Shown: positions 1 through 7,647, counted from the first letter of the stretch. The stretch: DNA of 17,773 nucleotides from JBDKVA01 sp039679375 (GCA_039679375.1 JBDKVA010000071.1:1-17773); one strand, 5' to 3'. Program-made: numbers and translations. Notes: generated by a model from the sequence alone, not told the origin.

Positions 1-8
1 ACATATAT

Positions 9-53
9 CGCCATCCCTGGCGTAGATGTGCCTGAATGGACATCGTGTCCATT
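9..53. repeat. Two adjacent perfect stem-loops
   Basis: Positions 9-13 (CGCCA) pair with 18-22 (TGGCG). Positions 35-42 (AATGGACA) pair with 46-53 (TGTCCATT) around a 3-base loop. On the minus strand the loop regions read CCAGGGATGG and ACACGATGT, so the two hairpins share an A..GAT core. This suggests members of one short palindromic repeat family rather than chance. They are too far from any coding end in the window to be assigned as terminators, and neither is followed by a T-run. Confidence 0.5.
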
Positions 54-165
54 TCACCGCCTGTTTTATTTTCCTTCGGGCATATCACGAAGCTTTTCCT
101 AACACTTATAAGCGGCTTCGAAGGCACTGATCAGCAAGGAGCGGCAGTGCTGTTTGTGGATATAG

Positions 166-218
166 ATTTCGCTAAAGCGAAATATTACATTAGTGTAGCA
201 TTTCTGCAAAGCAGAAAT
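166..218. repeat. Pair of A-T-rich hairpins with A-loops
   Basis: Positions 166-173 (ATTTCGCT) pair with 176-183 (AGCGAAAT) around an AA loop. Positions 200-207 (ATTTCTGC) pair with 211-218 (GCAGAAAT) around an AAA loop. The two stems share the ATTTC start and GAAAT end and are separated by 16 bases, so they look like diverged copies of one unit. A further 6-bp stem (124-129 with 145-150) lies just upstream. Paired hairpins of this kind are common in repeat elements and in the ends of single-strand transposing elements. No transposase is seen here. Confidence 0.55.
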
Positions 219-294
219 TCATTGTTGTGTTTCCGGCTGCGAAGTCCTTCCATTTAGTACTCATTTAATGGTGTAGACTGCAATGCCTAGGATG

Positions 295-387
295 CATGGG
301 CGAGCAGCATACGCAGTATGCGACCAGCCCGTGGGACAGGACTGCTTACTTCGAGCTATAATTACTTGAAAGAATGCACGTAAGCAG
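295..387. repeat. Nested stem-loops (295-333 and 342-387)
   Basis: The first structure has an inner perfect stem, 307-312 (GCATAC) with 316-321 (GTATGC). An outer stem, 295-301 with 327-333, is complementary apart from one G-T pair and is separated from the inner stem by a symmetric internal loop. The second is an 8-bp perfect inverted repeat, 342-349 (CTGCTTAC) with 380-387 (GTAAGCAG), around a 30-base loop. The helix-internal loop-helix layout resembles a folded RNA more than a protein-binding site, but no known RNA family is recognised. Confidence 0.4.
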
Positions 388-434
388 GTGCTTGGAAACA
401 CAACCAGAATAAATAGCGCTGACGATCCTACCCT

Positions 435-550
435 GGCAATCCCACGCATCAGAAGACAAGGGGACGGTTCTATTGTATGCTCCGTGAGACAGACAATAGA
501 ACCGTCCCCTTGTCTTAGGGTGAGATTGCCGCGCTGCGCTCGCAATGACA
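435..550. repeat. Compound palindromic repeat with 24-bp perfect arms (REP/MITE-like)
   Basis: Positions 453-476 are perfectly complementary to 493-516 (24 of 24) around a 16-base spacer. The arm contains the core GGGGACGGTTCTATTGT. The symmetry continues imperfectly outward: GGCAATCCCA at 435-444 faces TGAGATTGCC at 521-530. The right side then continues into GCGCTGCGCT-CGCAATGAC (531-549), which resembles the GTCATTGCGAGC...GGCAATC repeats scattered in many bacterial genomes. From memory, GGGGACGGTTCT palindromes are also widespread in Firmicutes, often near REP-associated (Y1-type) transposases. No such gene is present here, so a non-autonomous copy is likely. Confidence 0.75.
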
Positions 551-666
551 GTGCTGTGCATTATTCCCATATTCCACATCATTCCGACAATTCACTGAAT
601 CCCTATATTATGCATTTTTCTCAGATTGCATGTCGTATATAAATTTCTATTTAACATGATAAATTA

Positions 667-693
667 TTGTACATAACCATACGCATTTATGAT
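667..693 (+). promoter_or_regulatory. Weak candidate sigma-A promoter for maf
   Basis: TTGTAC at 667-672 and TATGAT at 688-693 are separated by only 15 bases, short of the usual 17. The position, about 57 bases before the maf start and after the repeat cluster, is reasonable. No better pair is visible in this AT-rich interval. The call is tentative. Confidence 0.3.
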
Positions 694-749
694 AAGATTA
701 AGGATGAAAAAATGATCGGCTAAACGACAAAAAGGACGGATTTTGATTA

Positions 750-1331
750 ATGGATGCAATCATACTTGCATCTTCATCACCAAGGAGAAGAGAACTGCTC
801 AGCCAGGCAGGAATACCGTTTACGGTGATGCCGGGCGAGGTGGATGAAGAAAAGGCGGAGCTCTCAGGTACCCCGGAACAGAAAACGGAACAGCTGGCTT
901 ATCTGAAGGCTATGGACGTGGCGAAAAAAGTACAGAAAGGCTTAGTACTCGGAGCAGATACCATCGTAGTGTGCGATGGAGAAATATTCGGCAAGCCTGC
1001 AGATGAAGAAGACGCCATAAGGATGCTCGAAAGCTTAAGCGGCAGGGAGCATCTTGTAATTACCGGAATTGCGTTGACAGATGCCGAAAGCGGGAAGGTC
1101 GCAATAGGGCATGAAACGACAAAAGTGAAATTTTCCCTCATAACGTCTGAGAATATCAAAGCTTATATCAGAACAGGGGAACCGTTCGGGAAGGCAGGCG
1201 CATACGCGGTCCAGGGCAGAGGGGCGCTATTTGTGGAAGGTATTGACGGATGCTACTCCAATGTAGTGGGCTTGCCGCTTTTCAGACTGGGCAAGATGCT
1301 ACATGAGTTTGGTAAAAATGCGATAGAGTAA
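750..1331 (+). CDS. maf: Maf family nucleoside triphosphate pyrophosphatase (dTTP/UTP type)
   Basis: A 193-residue protein with the family signature near its N-terminus: ASSSPRRRELL (residues 7-17), PGEVDE (28-33), GADTIVV (68-74, with D70 at the position of the catalytic Asp) and GKP (81-83). A C-terminal block GIDGCYSNVVGLPL completes the family pattern. Maf proteins hydrolyse non-canonical or modified dTTP, UTP or CTP to the monophosphate. The YAVQGRGALFVE stretch fits the dTTP/UTP subfamily. In B. subtilis maf also heads the mre-min block and affects septum formation, so the neighbourhood supports the call. The ATG at 750 gives the full conserved N-terminus. The only purine-rich site upstream (AAAGGA, 731-736) lies 13 bases away, so the start codon may be weakly translated. 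Confidence 0.95.
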   Translation: MDAIILASSSPRRRELLSQAGIPFTVMPGEVDEEKAELSGTPEQKTEQLAYLKAMDVAKKVQKGLVLGADTIVVCDGEIFGKPADEEDAIRMLESLSGREHLVITGIALTDAESGKVAIGHETTKVKFSLITSENIKAYIRTGEPFGKAGAYAVQGRGALFVEGIDGCYSNVVGLPLFRLGKMLHEFGKNAIE

Positions 1332-1382
1332 ATAGAAAAATACGATAATATTTACAGATATTACAAAATAAATGTATAAATA

Positions 1383-1391
1383 TGGTATAAT
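1383..1391 (+). promoter_or_regulatory. Extended -10 promoter before radC
   Basis: TGGTATAAT at 1383-1391 is a perfect extended -10 (TG-N-TATAAT). The -35 is poor: the best candidate, TTACAA at 1361-1366, is 19 bases away. Extended -10 promoters tolerate this. The predicted start of transcription is near 1398. That places the AAAGGAG at 1393-1399 at or before the transcript start, so it cannot serve as a ribosome site. Confidence 0.6.
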
Positions 1392-1439
1392 GAAAGGAGT
1401 GATGTAACAAAATATTAAGAAATGCGGGGGTTGACCAAA

Positions 1440-2138
1440 ATGGAATACAGACTTAGAATGAAGGATATACCGGTAAATGAGAGACCATATGAAAAGCTGG
1501 AGAAATATGGTCCCGAGAACTTGTCAAATGCGGAATTGCTGGCGATCATTATCCGCACTGGAAGCATGGAAGAGACTTCGGTTTCGCTGGCTCAAAGGGT
1601 GCTGTCGCTTGGTGAAAACAATGGCGGCCTGGCTTTCCTTCATGACATATCGGTGGAAGAGCTTAGGAAGACAAGGGGAATAGGCAAGGTCAAGGCTCTG
1701 CAGATTAAGGCAGTGATGGAGCTGTCGAAAAGAGTTTCAGCTTCACTTATAAATAACAACAAGGTGACTATAAAATCGCCTGTTGAAGTTAGTATGCTTT
1801 TAATGGAAGAAATGAGGCATCTTAAAAAGGAAATTTTTAAGATCATTTTACTGAATACAAAGAATCATATCATAAAATATCTTAATGTTTCAGTAGGAAG
1901 TCTCAATTCATCCATAGTCCATCCGAGAGAGGTATTCAGCGAGGCTGTGAAAGCGGGTTGTTCAGGAATGCTGCTAGCGCACAATCATCCCAGCGGCGAC
2001 CCGGAGCCCAGCAGGGAGGACATTGAAACGACGCAAAGGCTTGTAAATGCAGGAAACATATTGGGAATAAAGGTTTTGGACCATGTAATCATAGGAGATG
2101 GAAGGTACATAAGCTTCAAGGAGCAGGGACTGATTTGA
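1440..2138 (+). CDS. radC: RadC family JAB/MPN-domain protein
   Basis: A 232-residue protein matching the usual family length. The N-terminal part carries a helix-hairpin-helix-like segment (RKTRGIGKVKALQIKAV). The C-terminal JAB domain has the metal motif HNHPSGDPEPSREDIE, in which H181, H183, S191 and D194 fit the JAMM pattern HxH-x7-S-x2-D. Despite its name the family's DNA-repair role is unproven, and the biochemical function is unknown. I start it at ATG 1440, which is preceded by GGGGG (1426-1430) at 9 bases. An in-frame ATG at 1422 would add six residues (MRGLTK) without a ribosome site. The gene is conserved between maf and mreB across Firmicutes. It is followed 43 bases later by mreB. 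Confidence 0.93.
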   Translation: MEYRLRMKDIPVNERPYEKLEKYGPENLSNAELLAIIIRTGSMEETSVSLAQRVLSLGENNGGLAFLHDISVEELRKTRGIGKVKALQIKAVMELSKRVSASLINNNKVTIKSPVEVSMLLMEEMRHLKKEIFKIILLNTKNHIIKYLNVSVGSLNSSIVHPREVFSEAVKAGCSGMLLAHNHPSGDPEPSREDIETTQRLVNAGNILGIKVLDHVIIGDGRYISFKEQGLI

Positions 2139-2181
2139 TGCCCCGGTGCTCTTTTGACAAGAGTTTGGGAGGACTATACAA

Positions 2182-3204
2182 ATGGGATTTTTTGCAAGAG
2201 ACATAGGAATTGATCTGGGAACGGCCAATACACTTGTTCACGTAAAAGGGAGAGGAATCGTCGTAAGGGAACCGTCCGTTGTTGCAATCAATAAAAACAG
2301 CGGAGCGATCCTGGCGGTAGGCGACGACGCAAAGAGCATGATCGGCAGGACGCCGGGGGATATCGTCGCGATAAGGCCGATGAAGGACGGAGTTATTGCT
2401 GATTATGACATTACGCAAAGCATGTTGAAATATTTTATAAAAAGAGCTATCAACGGTGGTTTCATGTCAAAGCCAAGGGTAGTCATTTGCGTCCCTTCAG
2501 GTGTAACGGAGGTCGAGAAGAGAGCCGTGGAGGAGGCTACGCTGCAGGCGGGCGCGAAAGAGGCGTATCTGATTGAGGAGCCCATGGCAGCTGCAATCGG
2601 AGCAAATCTTCCGGTTGAAGAACCCACCGGCAGCATGATTGTTGATATTGGAGGCGGCACAAGTGAAGTTGCCGTTATTTCGCTTGGCGGTATTGTCACC
2701 AGTAAATCGTTAAGAATTGCAGGAGATGAGTTTGACGAGGCGATCGTACATTTTGTCAAGAAGGAATACAGCCTGATGATCGGGGAGAGGTCTGCCGAGA
2801 TGATCAAGCTTGCGATCGGCAATGCATACCCCAAGCCAAAGGAAGAATACATGGAGGTAAGAGGGAGAGACCTTATCACAGGGCTTCCCAAGAATATTTC
2901 GATCTCTTCAAGTGAAATAAACGAAGCTTTAAGAGAGCCGATCAACTCCATCGTGGACTCCATCAAATATACGCTGGAAAAAACACCTCCTGAATTAGCT
3001 TCAGATATCATGGATAAAGGTATTATGCTTGCGGGCGGAGGAGCCCTTCTCAGTGGATTGGACAGGCTCATCCACGAGGAGACGGGGATGCCTGTGACGG
3101 TTGCCGAAACACCGCTTGACTGTGTTGCCATCGGCGCGGGTAAGGTGCTTGATGAAATCGAAACGTTGAAAAGGGTGCTGATAACGCCAAGAAAATTAAG
3201 ATAG
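2182..3204 (+). CDS. mreB: Rod shape-determining protein MreB (actin homologue)
   Basis: A 340-residue bacterial actin, the normal length for MreB. The actin-fold ATP site is visible: phosphate-1 loop DIGIDLGTANTLV near residues 7-19, phosphate-2 loop DIGGGTSEVAV in the middle, and adenosine motif MLAGGGALLSGL near residue 280. MreB forms membrane-bound filaments that orient lateral peptidoglycan synthesis together with MreC, MreD, RodA and PBP2. The ribosome site GGGAGGA (2167-2173) is 8 bases before the ATG. A small CTCTT/AAGAG hairpin (2149-2163) lies just ahead of it. The next gene, mreC, begins 16 bases after the stop, so the genes form one operon. MreB, Mbl and MreBH cannot be separated by eye; the context decides for mreB. 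Confidence 0.97.
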   Translation: MGFFARDIGIDLGTANTLVHVKGRGIVVREPSVVAINKNSGAILAVGDDAKSMIGRTPGDIVAIRPMKDGVIADYDITQSMLKYFIKRAINGGFMSKPRVVICVPSGVTEVEKRAVEEATLQAGAKEAYLIEEPMAAAIGANLPVEEPTGSMIVDIGGGTSEVAVISLGGIVTSKSLRIAGDEFDEAIVHFVKKEYSLMIGERSAEMIKLAIGNAYPKPKEEYMEVRGRDLITGLPKNISISSSEINEALREPINSIVDSIKYTLEKTPPELASDIMDKGIMLAGGGALLSGLDRLIHEETGMPVTVAETPLDCVAIGAGKVLDEIETLKRVLITPRKLR

Positions 3205-3220
3205 AGAGGAGACCGTTCCT

Positions 3221-4081
3221 TTGCTGCGTTTTTTCAGAAGCAAATGGTTCATTGTGTCTTTAATAACCGTCGTACTTCTGGTGGTTATGGGGGTTTCGGC
3301 CAATAAAAACAGCAGGCTGAACTGGCTGAGCAATATCATCAGCGTGCCGATGACGCCGATCCAGGGATTCTTTTCGTCGATAGGACAGAAGGTAGAGGAT
3401 GGTCTTTCTTTTTTCAGGGATATCGAAGCTGTTAAAACGGAAAATGAAAAATTAAAGGCCGAGGTTGCCGAGCTTAGGAAAAAGAACCGCGAGCTTTCCG
3501 CCCTTGAATCGAAAAATGATGAATTGAGGCAGGCTTTGAGCCTGAAGGAGCAATTCGGCGACTATACCATTCTGGGTGCAAATATTATAGCGATCGATCC
3601 GGGTAACTGGTTCAATGTTTTTAAAATCGACATAGGCAGCAGAGAAGGCATCGGAAGCAACTGCCCTGTTGTAACCAACACCAGGGGTTTGGTGGGAAGA
3701 GTACTGTCGTCCGACTTATCCTCATCGAAGGTGATTACGATCATTGACGAGGAGAGCGCCGTAGCCGGCTGGATTTCCAAGGCGAGCGGCGGCCATGCCA
3801 TTGTAAGGGGCGATATGGCGCTCAAGGAAAAAGGCCTGTGCAAAATGGACTATATTCCGCTCGAGGTAGATGTTGAAGTCGGAGATATTATTGAAACATC
3901 AGGCATTGGCGGTATTTACCCGAAAGGGATCGTTATCGGCGAGGTAATTGAAGTCAGGAAAATGAACAGTGAATTGGATAGATATGCAGTTATACAGCCT
4001 GCGGCAGATTTTAAAAGACTCGAAGAGGTGTATGTCCTGAAGGGTAAAGAAAATCGGGAAACAGGTAGTGTAAATAAATGA
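3221..4081 (+). CDS. mreC: Rod shape-determining protein MreC
   Basis: A 286-residue bitopic membrane protein with one N-terminal transmembrane segment (about residues 9-27) and a heptad-rich coiled coil (about 64-110, TENEKLKAEVAELRKKNREL). The rest is a beta-rich extracytoplasmic domain with the family pattern NWFNVFKIDIGSREGI, NTRGLVGRV and GDIIETSGIGGIYPKGIVIGEV. MreC links the MreB filaments to PBP2 and activates it. The start is a TTG at 3221 with AGAGAGGA (3203-3210) ten bases upstream. No ATG fits the conserved basic-plus-hydrophobic N-terminus. The stop overlaps mreD as ATGA. Confidence 0.95.
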   Translation: MLRFFRSKWFIVSLITVVLLVVMGVSANKNSRLNWLSNIISVPMTPIQGFFSSIGQKVEDGLSFFRDIEAVKTENEKLKAEVAELRKKNRELSALESKNDELRQALSLKEQFGDYTILGANIIAIDPGNWFNVFKIDIGSREGIGSNCPVVTNTRGLVGRVLSSDLSSSKVITIIDEESAVAGWISKASGGHAIVRGDMALKEKGLCKMDYIPLEVDVEVGDIIETSGIGGIYPKGIVIGEVIEVRKMNSELDRYAVIQPAADFKRLEEVYVLKGKENRETGSVNK

Positions 4082-4593
4082 AAAGCAAGATACTTTTTTA
4101 TTCTTTTTTCATATTTGTGTTCCTTCTTTTTCAGACGACGCTGCTTCAATATGCAGCAATCTATGGCATCACGCCTAATATTCTGATGGTATTTATTATC
4201 GTCACATCTCTCATCAGAGGTAATATAGAGGGCAGTATCACAGGTTTTTTTGCGGGACTTGCCATAGATATGATGTTTGGCAGCGTGCTTGGGTTCTATG
4301 CTTTAATGGGGTTTTATCTGGGCATTGCCGCGGGGTCTGCCAATCGGAGGATGTTCAGGGATAATCTGCTGGTTGCCCTGTTTTTCACCTTTGTGTATTC
4401 TGTTTTATATGAAATAATCGTTTACATAGTGAACAATATAATGGGCGGGGAAATGGAATTGCTGTATGCCCTTTCACGTGTCATCCTGCCGGAAGCAGTC
4501 TATAACTGCGTGACAGCAATGCCGATTTACTGGCTGGTGATGAAAGCGGATAAGCGTTTTGCCGGGACGGAGAAAATGGCAAGAAAGTATTGA
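4078..4593 (+). CDS. mreD: Rod shape-determining protein MreD
   Basis: A 171-residue, strongly hydrophobic protein with about five transmembrane segments, the normal size for MreD. The pattern LRGNIEGSITGFFAGLAIDMMFGSVLGFYALMGF, here read in two halves, is the family's most conserved stretch (G..G...GL..D...G..LG). MreD is a partner of MreC and of the RodA-PBP2 synthase in the elongasome. It starts at ATG 4078, overlapping the mreC stop by four bases, so translation is probably coupled. The divergent sequence of this family makes the call rest on both the motif and the location. Confidence 0.92.
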   Translation: MKSKILFYSFFIFVFLLFQTTLLQYAAIYGITPNILMVFIIVTSLIRGNIEGSITGFFAGLAIDMMFGSVLGFYALMGFYLGIAAGSANRRMFRDNLLVALFFTFVYSVLYEIIVYIVNNIMGGEMELLYALSRVILPEAVYNCVTAMPIYWLVMKADKRFAGTEKMARKY

Positions 4594-4601
4594 GCCTTTG
4601 A

Positions 4602-4659
4602 GTCCGCTCGGACACAATGGACGAAAAGATGCTTGCAGGAGTTTTCGAGCAGACTCCTG
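4602..4659 (+). other. Two small hairpins between mreD and the PBP2 gene
   Basis: GTCCG (4602-4606) pairs with CGGAC (4609-4613), and CAGGAGT (4636-4642) pairs with ACTCCTG (4653-4659) around a 10-base loop. Neither has a T-run, so they do not look like intrinsic terminators. They may affect mRNA stability or set PBP2 expression relative to MreBCD. That role is inference. Confidence 0.4.
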
Positions 4660-4678
4660 AATATAGAGGTGAGTGTGT

Positions 4679-6787
4679 TTGAAGGAAAAGCTGAATAACC
4701 GGTATTTGATTCTCAGTCTGGGCTTTATTGTATTTGGGCTTATAATCGTATTCCGCCTGTTCAATCTGCAGGTCGTGGAAGGTGAAAAATATAATGCCGA
4801 TTCCCGGAACAGCGTTTTAAAGGAAAGTGTCATTGAAGCATCAAGAGGAAAGATCCTTGACCGCAACGGCGTACCGATCGCCATCAACCGGCAGGGATTT
4901 GCCATACAGATCGTAAAAACGGATATTGATACCTCCGAGTTGAACGCAATGCTGTTAAAGCTTACCGGAATACTTGATAAAAATAAGGTGAGTTATGCCG
5001 ACAGCCTGTCAAAATACCTGACCTTCAACCCTATTACGTTTAGCGAAAAAGAATTGGATGATATTAAAAAATGGCAGAAAAATGAAAACAGGCTCAATAT
5101 GAAGGAGGAAGATGTTAAAAGTAAGCCGGAAGAGCTTTTTCAATACTTGAGAAATGAAAAGTTCAAAATCGATTCATCCTACTCAGATGAAGAGGCATAT
5201 AAAATAATGCTTCTGCGGTACGAGATCCTGCTCGATAACTGGAATTTTACAATTGGAGGGTCCATATCGCTGGCGAAGGATGTCGGAATGGATACCATAT
5301 CCGAAATAGAAGAAAGGCATCATGAATTTCCCGGCATCATCACGTCGATCGTACCGGTACGGGAATATGTCGGTGCGTATGATGAAGCTCACGTGCTTGG
5401 TTATATCGGAGCGATCACACAAAGCCAGTATGACAATCTGAAGGATGAAGGGTACGGCAACAATGATCTGATTGGGAAGGCCGGCGTGGAGAAGACGGCT
5501 GAAAAGTACCTGAGGGGCAGGGACGGGAAAAGAAGCATTGAAGTGGATACAAGCGGCAGGCTGACGAGACAGCGGGAAACAATAGCGGCGGTTCCGGGCA
5601 GCGATGTTGTGCTGACGATCGATACGAACCTGCAAAAGGTAGCTATGGAGTCGCTTGCGCGGAATATAGAGTTGATTAGAAACAAAAAAGGGGACAAGGC
5701 AAACCTCGGAGACGCCAATGCCGGTTCTTTGGTGGCGTTAAATGTCAATACGGGTGAAGTGCTGGCAATGGCAAGCTACCCCAGCTATGACCCGCAGATT
5801 TTTCTGGCAGGCTCGGAGGATAAAGCGGCGCAGCAGGCAATTATAGACCTTAATTCCGATATTAATAAACCGCAGATCAATCGGACCATTCAAGAAATTT
5901 ATGAACCTGGTTCAACCTTTAAGCCTCTTACGGCCATTGCCGCTCTTGAAAAAGGGGTCATAACGCCTCAAAACAGCAGATACTATGATTCGGGTCATAC
6001 GAATATAGGGGGAAGGGATTTTTATTGTCTGGAGTATCCGGTATCCGGGCATGGCTGGATGGATCTCAAAAAAGCGCTTGAAACCTCCTGCAACATATAT
6101 TTCTATGAGCTAGGCTTTAAAACAACGATTGATACACTTGATGCATGGGCGGAACACTTCGGACTTGGAAAAGAGACGGGAATCGACTTGCCGGGTGAAA
6201 AAGCCGGGTTGATGTCTTCGATCCAGTTAAAAAAGGAACTCCGGGACGATATATGGAGGCCAGCCGATACGGCTCAGGTTTCCATAGGCCAGTTCGATAG
6301 CAATTTTACCCCCCTGCAGCTCGCCAGCTATATCAGCACGATTGCAAACGGCGGCAAAAGGTATAAACCCTATGTAATGAAAAAAGTCGTTAAATATGAC
6401 GGTTCGCTTGTAAATGAGACGCAGCCTTCCTACACGAAGGTGCCGGTCAAGCAGTCGACGATCGATGCGGTTAAGGAAGGTATGATCGCTGTCGCGCAGG
6501 GAACAGACGGTACCGCATATAAATCATTCATCGGGCTTCCTTTCCAGGTGGCAGGCAAAACCGGTACAGCCCAGAGATCAAAACTAAATTCGCCAACAGC
6601 ACTTTTTGTATGCTACGCACCGGCGGACAATCCCCAGATCGCTATTGCGGTCGTCATAGAAAGGGGCGCCTGGGGCTCGGATGCCGCTCCCGTGGCAAGA
6701 GACATCATCGATGAGTATTTTGGACTGAAGAAGGGGAATACGGATGATGAAGTGCTCAAACCGGAGGAACCGCTTTTCAACCCATGA
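4679..6787 (+). CDS. mrdA: Penicillin-binding protein 2 (class B transpeptidase, MrdA type)
   Basis: A 702-residue class B PBP. A single transmembrane anchor lies near residues 8-30. It is followed by the pedestal/dimerisation motif SRGKILDRNGVPIA and a C-terminal transpeptidase domain. The three catalytic motifs are present: STFK with nucleophile S412, SCN (470-472) and KTGTAQ starting at K627. The enzyme crosslinks lateral-wall peptidoglycan with RodA and MreC; no rodA is in the window. The start is best placed at TTG 4679, six bases after AGAGGTGA (4665-4672). The GTG at 4673 abuts that site and would leave no spacer. There are no PASTA repeats, which argues against SpoVD or PbpB. Its position between mreD and minC is the clostridial arrangement and is absent from B. 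subtilis. Confidence 0.93.
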   Translation: MKEKLNNRYLILSLGFIVFGLIIVFRLFNLQVVEGEKYNADSRNSVLKESVIEASRGKILDRNGVPIAINRQGFAIQIVKTDIDTSELNAMLLKLTGILDKNKVSYADSLSKYLTFNPITFSEKELDDIKKWQKNENRLNMKEEDVKSKPEELFQYLRNEKFKIDSSYSDEEAYKIMLLRYEILLDNWNFTIGGSISLAKDVGMDTISEIEERHHEFPGIITSIVPVREYVGAYDEAHVLGYIGAITQSQYDNLKDEGYGNNDLIGKAGVEKTAEKYLRGRDGKRSIEVDTSGRLTRQRETIAAVPGSDVVLTIDTNLQKVAMESLARNIELIRNKKGDKANLGDANAGSLVALNVNTGEVLAMASYPSYDPQIFLAGSEDKAAQQAIIDLNSDINKPQINRTIQEIYEPGSTFKPLTAIAALEKGVITPQNSRYYDSGHTNIGGRDFYCLEYPVSGHGWMDLKKALETSCNIYFYELGFKTTIDTLDAWAEHFGLGKETGIDLPGEKAGLMSSIQLKKELRDDIWRPADTAQVSIGQFDSNFTPLQLASYISTIANGGKRYKPYVMKKVVKYDGSLVNETQPSYTKVPVKQSTIDAVKEGMIAVAQGTDGTAYKSFIGLPFQVAGKTGTAQRSKLNSPTALFVCYAPADNPQIAIAVVIERGAWGSDAAPVARDIIDEYFGLKKGNTDDEVLKPEEPLFNP

Positions 6788-6810
6788 TTAAATTCATCAA
6801 CAACTTTTAC

Positions 6811-6839
6811 TTGTCTATTTGGATAAAAAATGTGATAAT
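6811..6839 (+). promoter_or_regulatory. Sigma-A promoter for the min operon
   Basis: TTGTCT (6811-6816), 17 bases, then TGTGATAAT ending at 6839, an extended -10. Transcription should start near 6846, about 79 bases before minC. A second perfect -35 (TTGACA, 6867-6872) lies downstream, but its best -10 (TATAAA, 6893-6898) is 20 bases away, so it is less likely. Confidence 0.6.
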
Positions 6840-6924
6840 TGTGTATGAAAGTTATAAGTTCCAGGATTGACAGTGTACTGGCGGGATCTTTGTATAAAAC
6901 CGTCTTACATACAGGAGGTCTTTT

Positions 6925-7605
6925 ATGGACGACAACATCATAAGCTTCAAGGCAACGGTAAATGGCCTGATTCTGATTATGCGGGGAGAGGATGACTTCG
7001 AAACGGTATATGACCATATCGAGAAGAAATTGGAGTCGTCAGGCAGGTTTTTCAAAGGTGCAAGCATAGCTGTGAAATACCGTGGAAGGAAGCTTATTGC
7101 AGAGCAGGAGGAGAAAATCAAAGAGCTTTTGTCAAGGAAAACAAGTGCTGAAATCAAGAGCTTTGAAGAGGATTCGGCACTGATGGAGAAGGAGCAGGCA
7201 GAAGTTGAAAAAAGTCATGAAAAGCCGAAGATGAAGCTGATGTTTTTTAAAGGCCTGGAAGAGGGAATGACAAAATTCTACAAAGGCACGGTCCGGTCCG
7301 GGCAGCTTATAAGCTTTGATGGGAACCTTGTTATTATTGGCGACGTCAATCCGGGAGGAGAAATACTGGCAACGGGCAATATAGTTGTGATGGGATCCCT
7401 GCGAGGTATGGTTCATGCAGGCGCGGACGGCAACAAGGAAGCGATCGTTGCAGCCCTATGCCTTCAGCCGACGCAGCTGCGCATCGCAGATGTCATCACA
7501 AGGCCGCCGGATACAAAGGAAAACAGGCAGGGGCTGATACCTGAAATGGCTTTTGTAAAGGATGACATGGTATATATTGAGAGATTTCTTCCTCAGTATA
7601 AATAG
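6925..7605 (+). CDS. minC: Septum site-determining protein MinC
   Basis: A 226-residue FtsZ-polymer antagonist. The N-terminal domain (about 1-95) ends in a charged helical linker (about 88-102). The C-terminal beta-helix domain carries RSGQ (124-127, the MinD-contact motif), then GNLVIIGDVNPGGEILATGNIVVMG and HAGADG, the glycine-rich repeats diagnostic of MinC, and ends with LQPTQLRIA. AGGAGG at 6913-6918 gives a strong ribosome site six bases before the ATG. MinC is recruited to the poles by MinD. Here it is separated from minD by 118 bases containing a second promoter, so MinC dose may be set apart from MinD and MinE. Confidence 0.95.
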   Translation: MDDNIISFKATVNGLILIMRGEDDFETVYDHIEKKLESSGRFFKGASIAVKYRGRKLIAEQEEKIKELLSRKTSAEIKSFEEDSALMEKEQAEVEKSHEKPKMKLMFFKGLEEGMTKFYKGTVRSGQLISFDGNLVIIGDVNPGGEILATGNIVVMGSLRGMVHAGADGNKEAIVAALCLQPTQLRIADVITRPPDTKENRQGLIPEMAFVKDDMVYIERFLPQYK

Positions 7606-7618
7606 GAAATATGGTCAA

Positions 7619-7647
7619 TTGACAAAGTATTAGAATAGCTTTATAAT
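7619..7647 (+). promoter_or_regulatory. Perfect-consensus sigma-A promoter before minD
   Basis: TTGACA (7619-7624), exactly 17 bases, TATAAT (7642-7647): both hexamers and the spacing are ideal. Transcription should start near 7654, giving a 70-base leader before minD. It lies just after the minC stop and can drive minD, minE and the MgsA-like gene independently of minC. Confidence 0.88.

Larger units (their letters stand above)
1..749. other. Gene-free, hairpin-rich left flank
   Basis: This stretch ahead of maf has no reading frame with a convincing ribosome site or recognisable protein family. A 73-codon frame at 36-257 runs straight through several perfect hairpins and is probably not coding. 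The interval holds short stem-loops at 9-22, 35-53, 124-150, 166-183, 200-218, 295-333 and 342-387. A longer compound palindrome follows at 435-550, and AT-rich promoter-like DNA lies before maf. No transposase or other mobile-element protein is visible. My inference is that repeats have accumulated, or a small non-autonomous element sits here, between maf and whatever gene lies to the left. Confidence 0.6.

Noticed and set aside
36..257. 73-codon open frame in the left flank
   Set aside because: It has no ribosome site, crosses several perfect hairpins and matches no family; treated as repeat DNA read in frame by chance.
1..700. CRISPR array
   Set aside because: The repeats are palindromes of different sequence and irregular spacing, not identical direct repeats with unique spacers, and no cas gene is present.
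1393..1407. AAAGGAGTG-ATG-TAA, a start-stop pair that looks like a one-codon leader ORF before radC
   Set aside because: The extended -10 at 1383-1391 puts the transcript start near 1398, inside the apparent ribosome site, and the spacing to ATG is only two bases.
2154..2182. TTGACA with TACAAA 17 bases on, a possible mreB promoter
   Set aside because: The -10 would overlap the mreB start codon, so the transcript would begin inside the gene.
2403..3131. 242-codon open frame antisense to mreB
   Set aside because: It is entirely inside mreB, rich in Ser/Leu/Ile as expected for a mirror of conserved codons, and has no family features.
6887..6915. Sporulation sigma-E promoter before minC (CATACAGG near 6908)
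   Set aside because: There is no matching -35 at the right distance, and a better vegetative promoter lies at 6811-6839.
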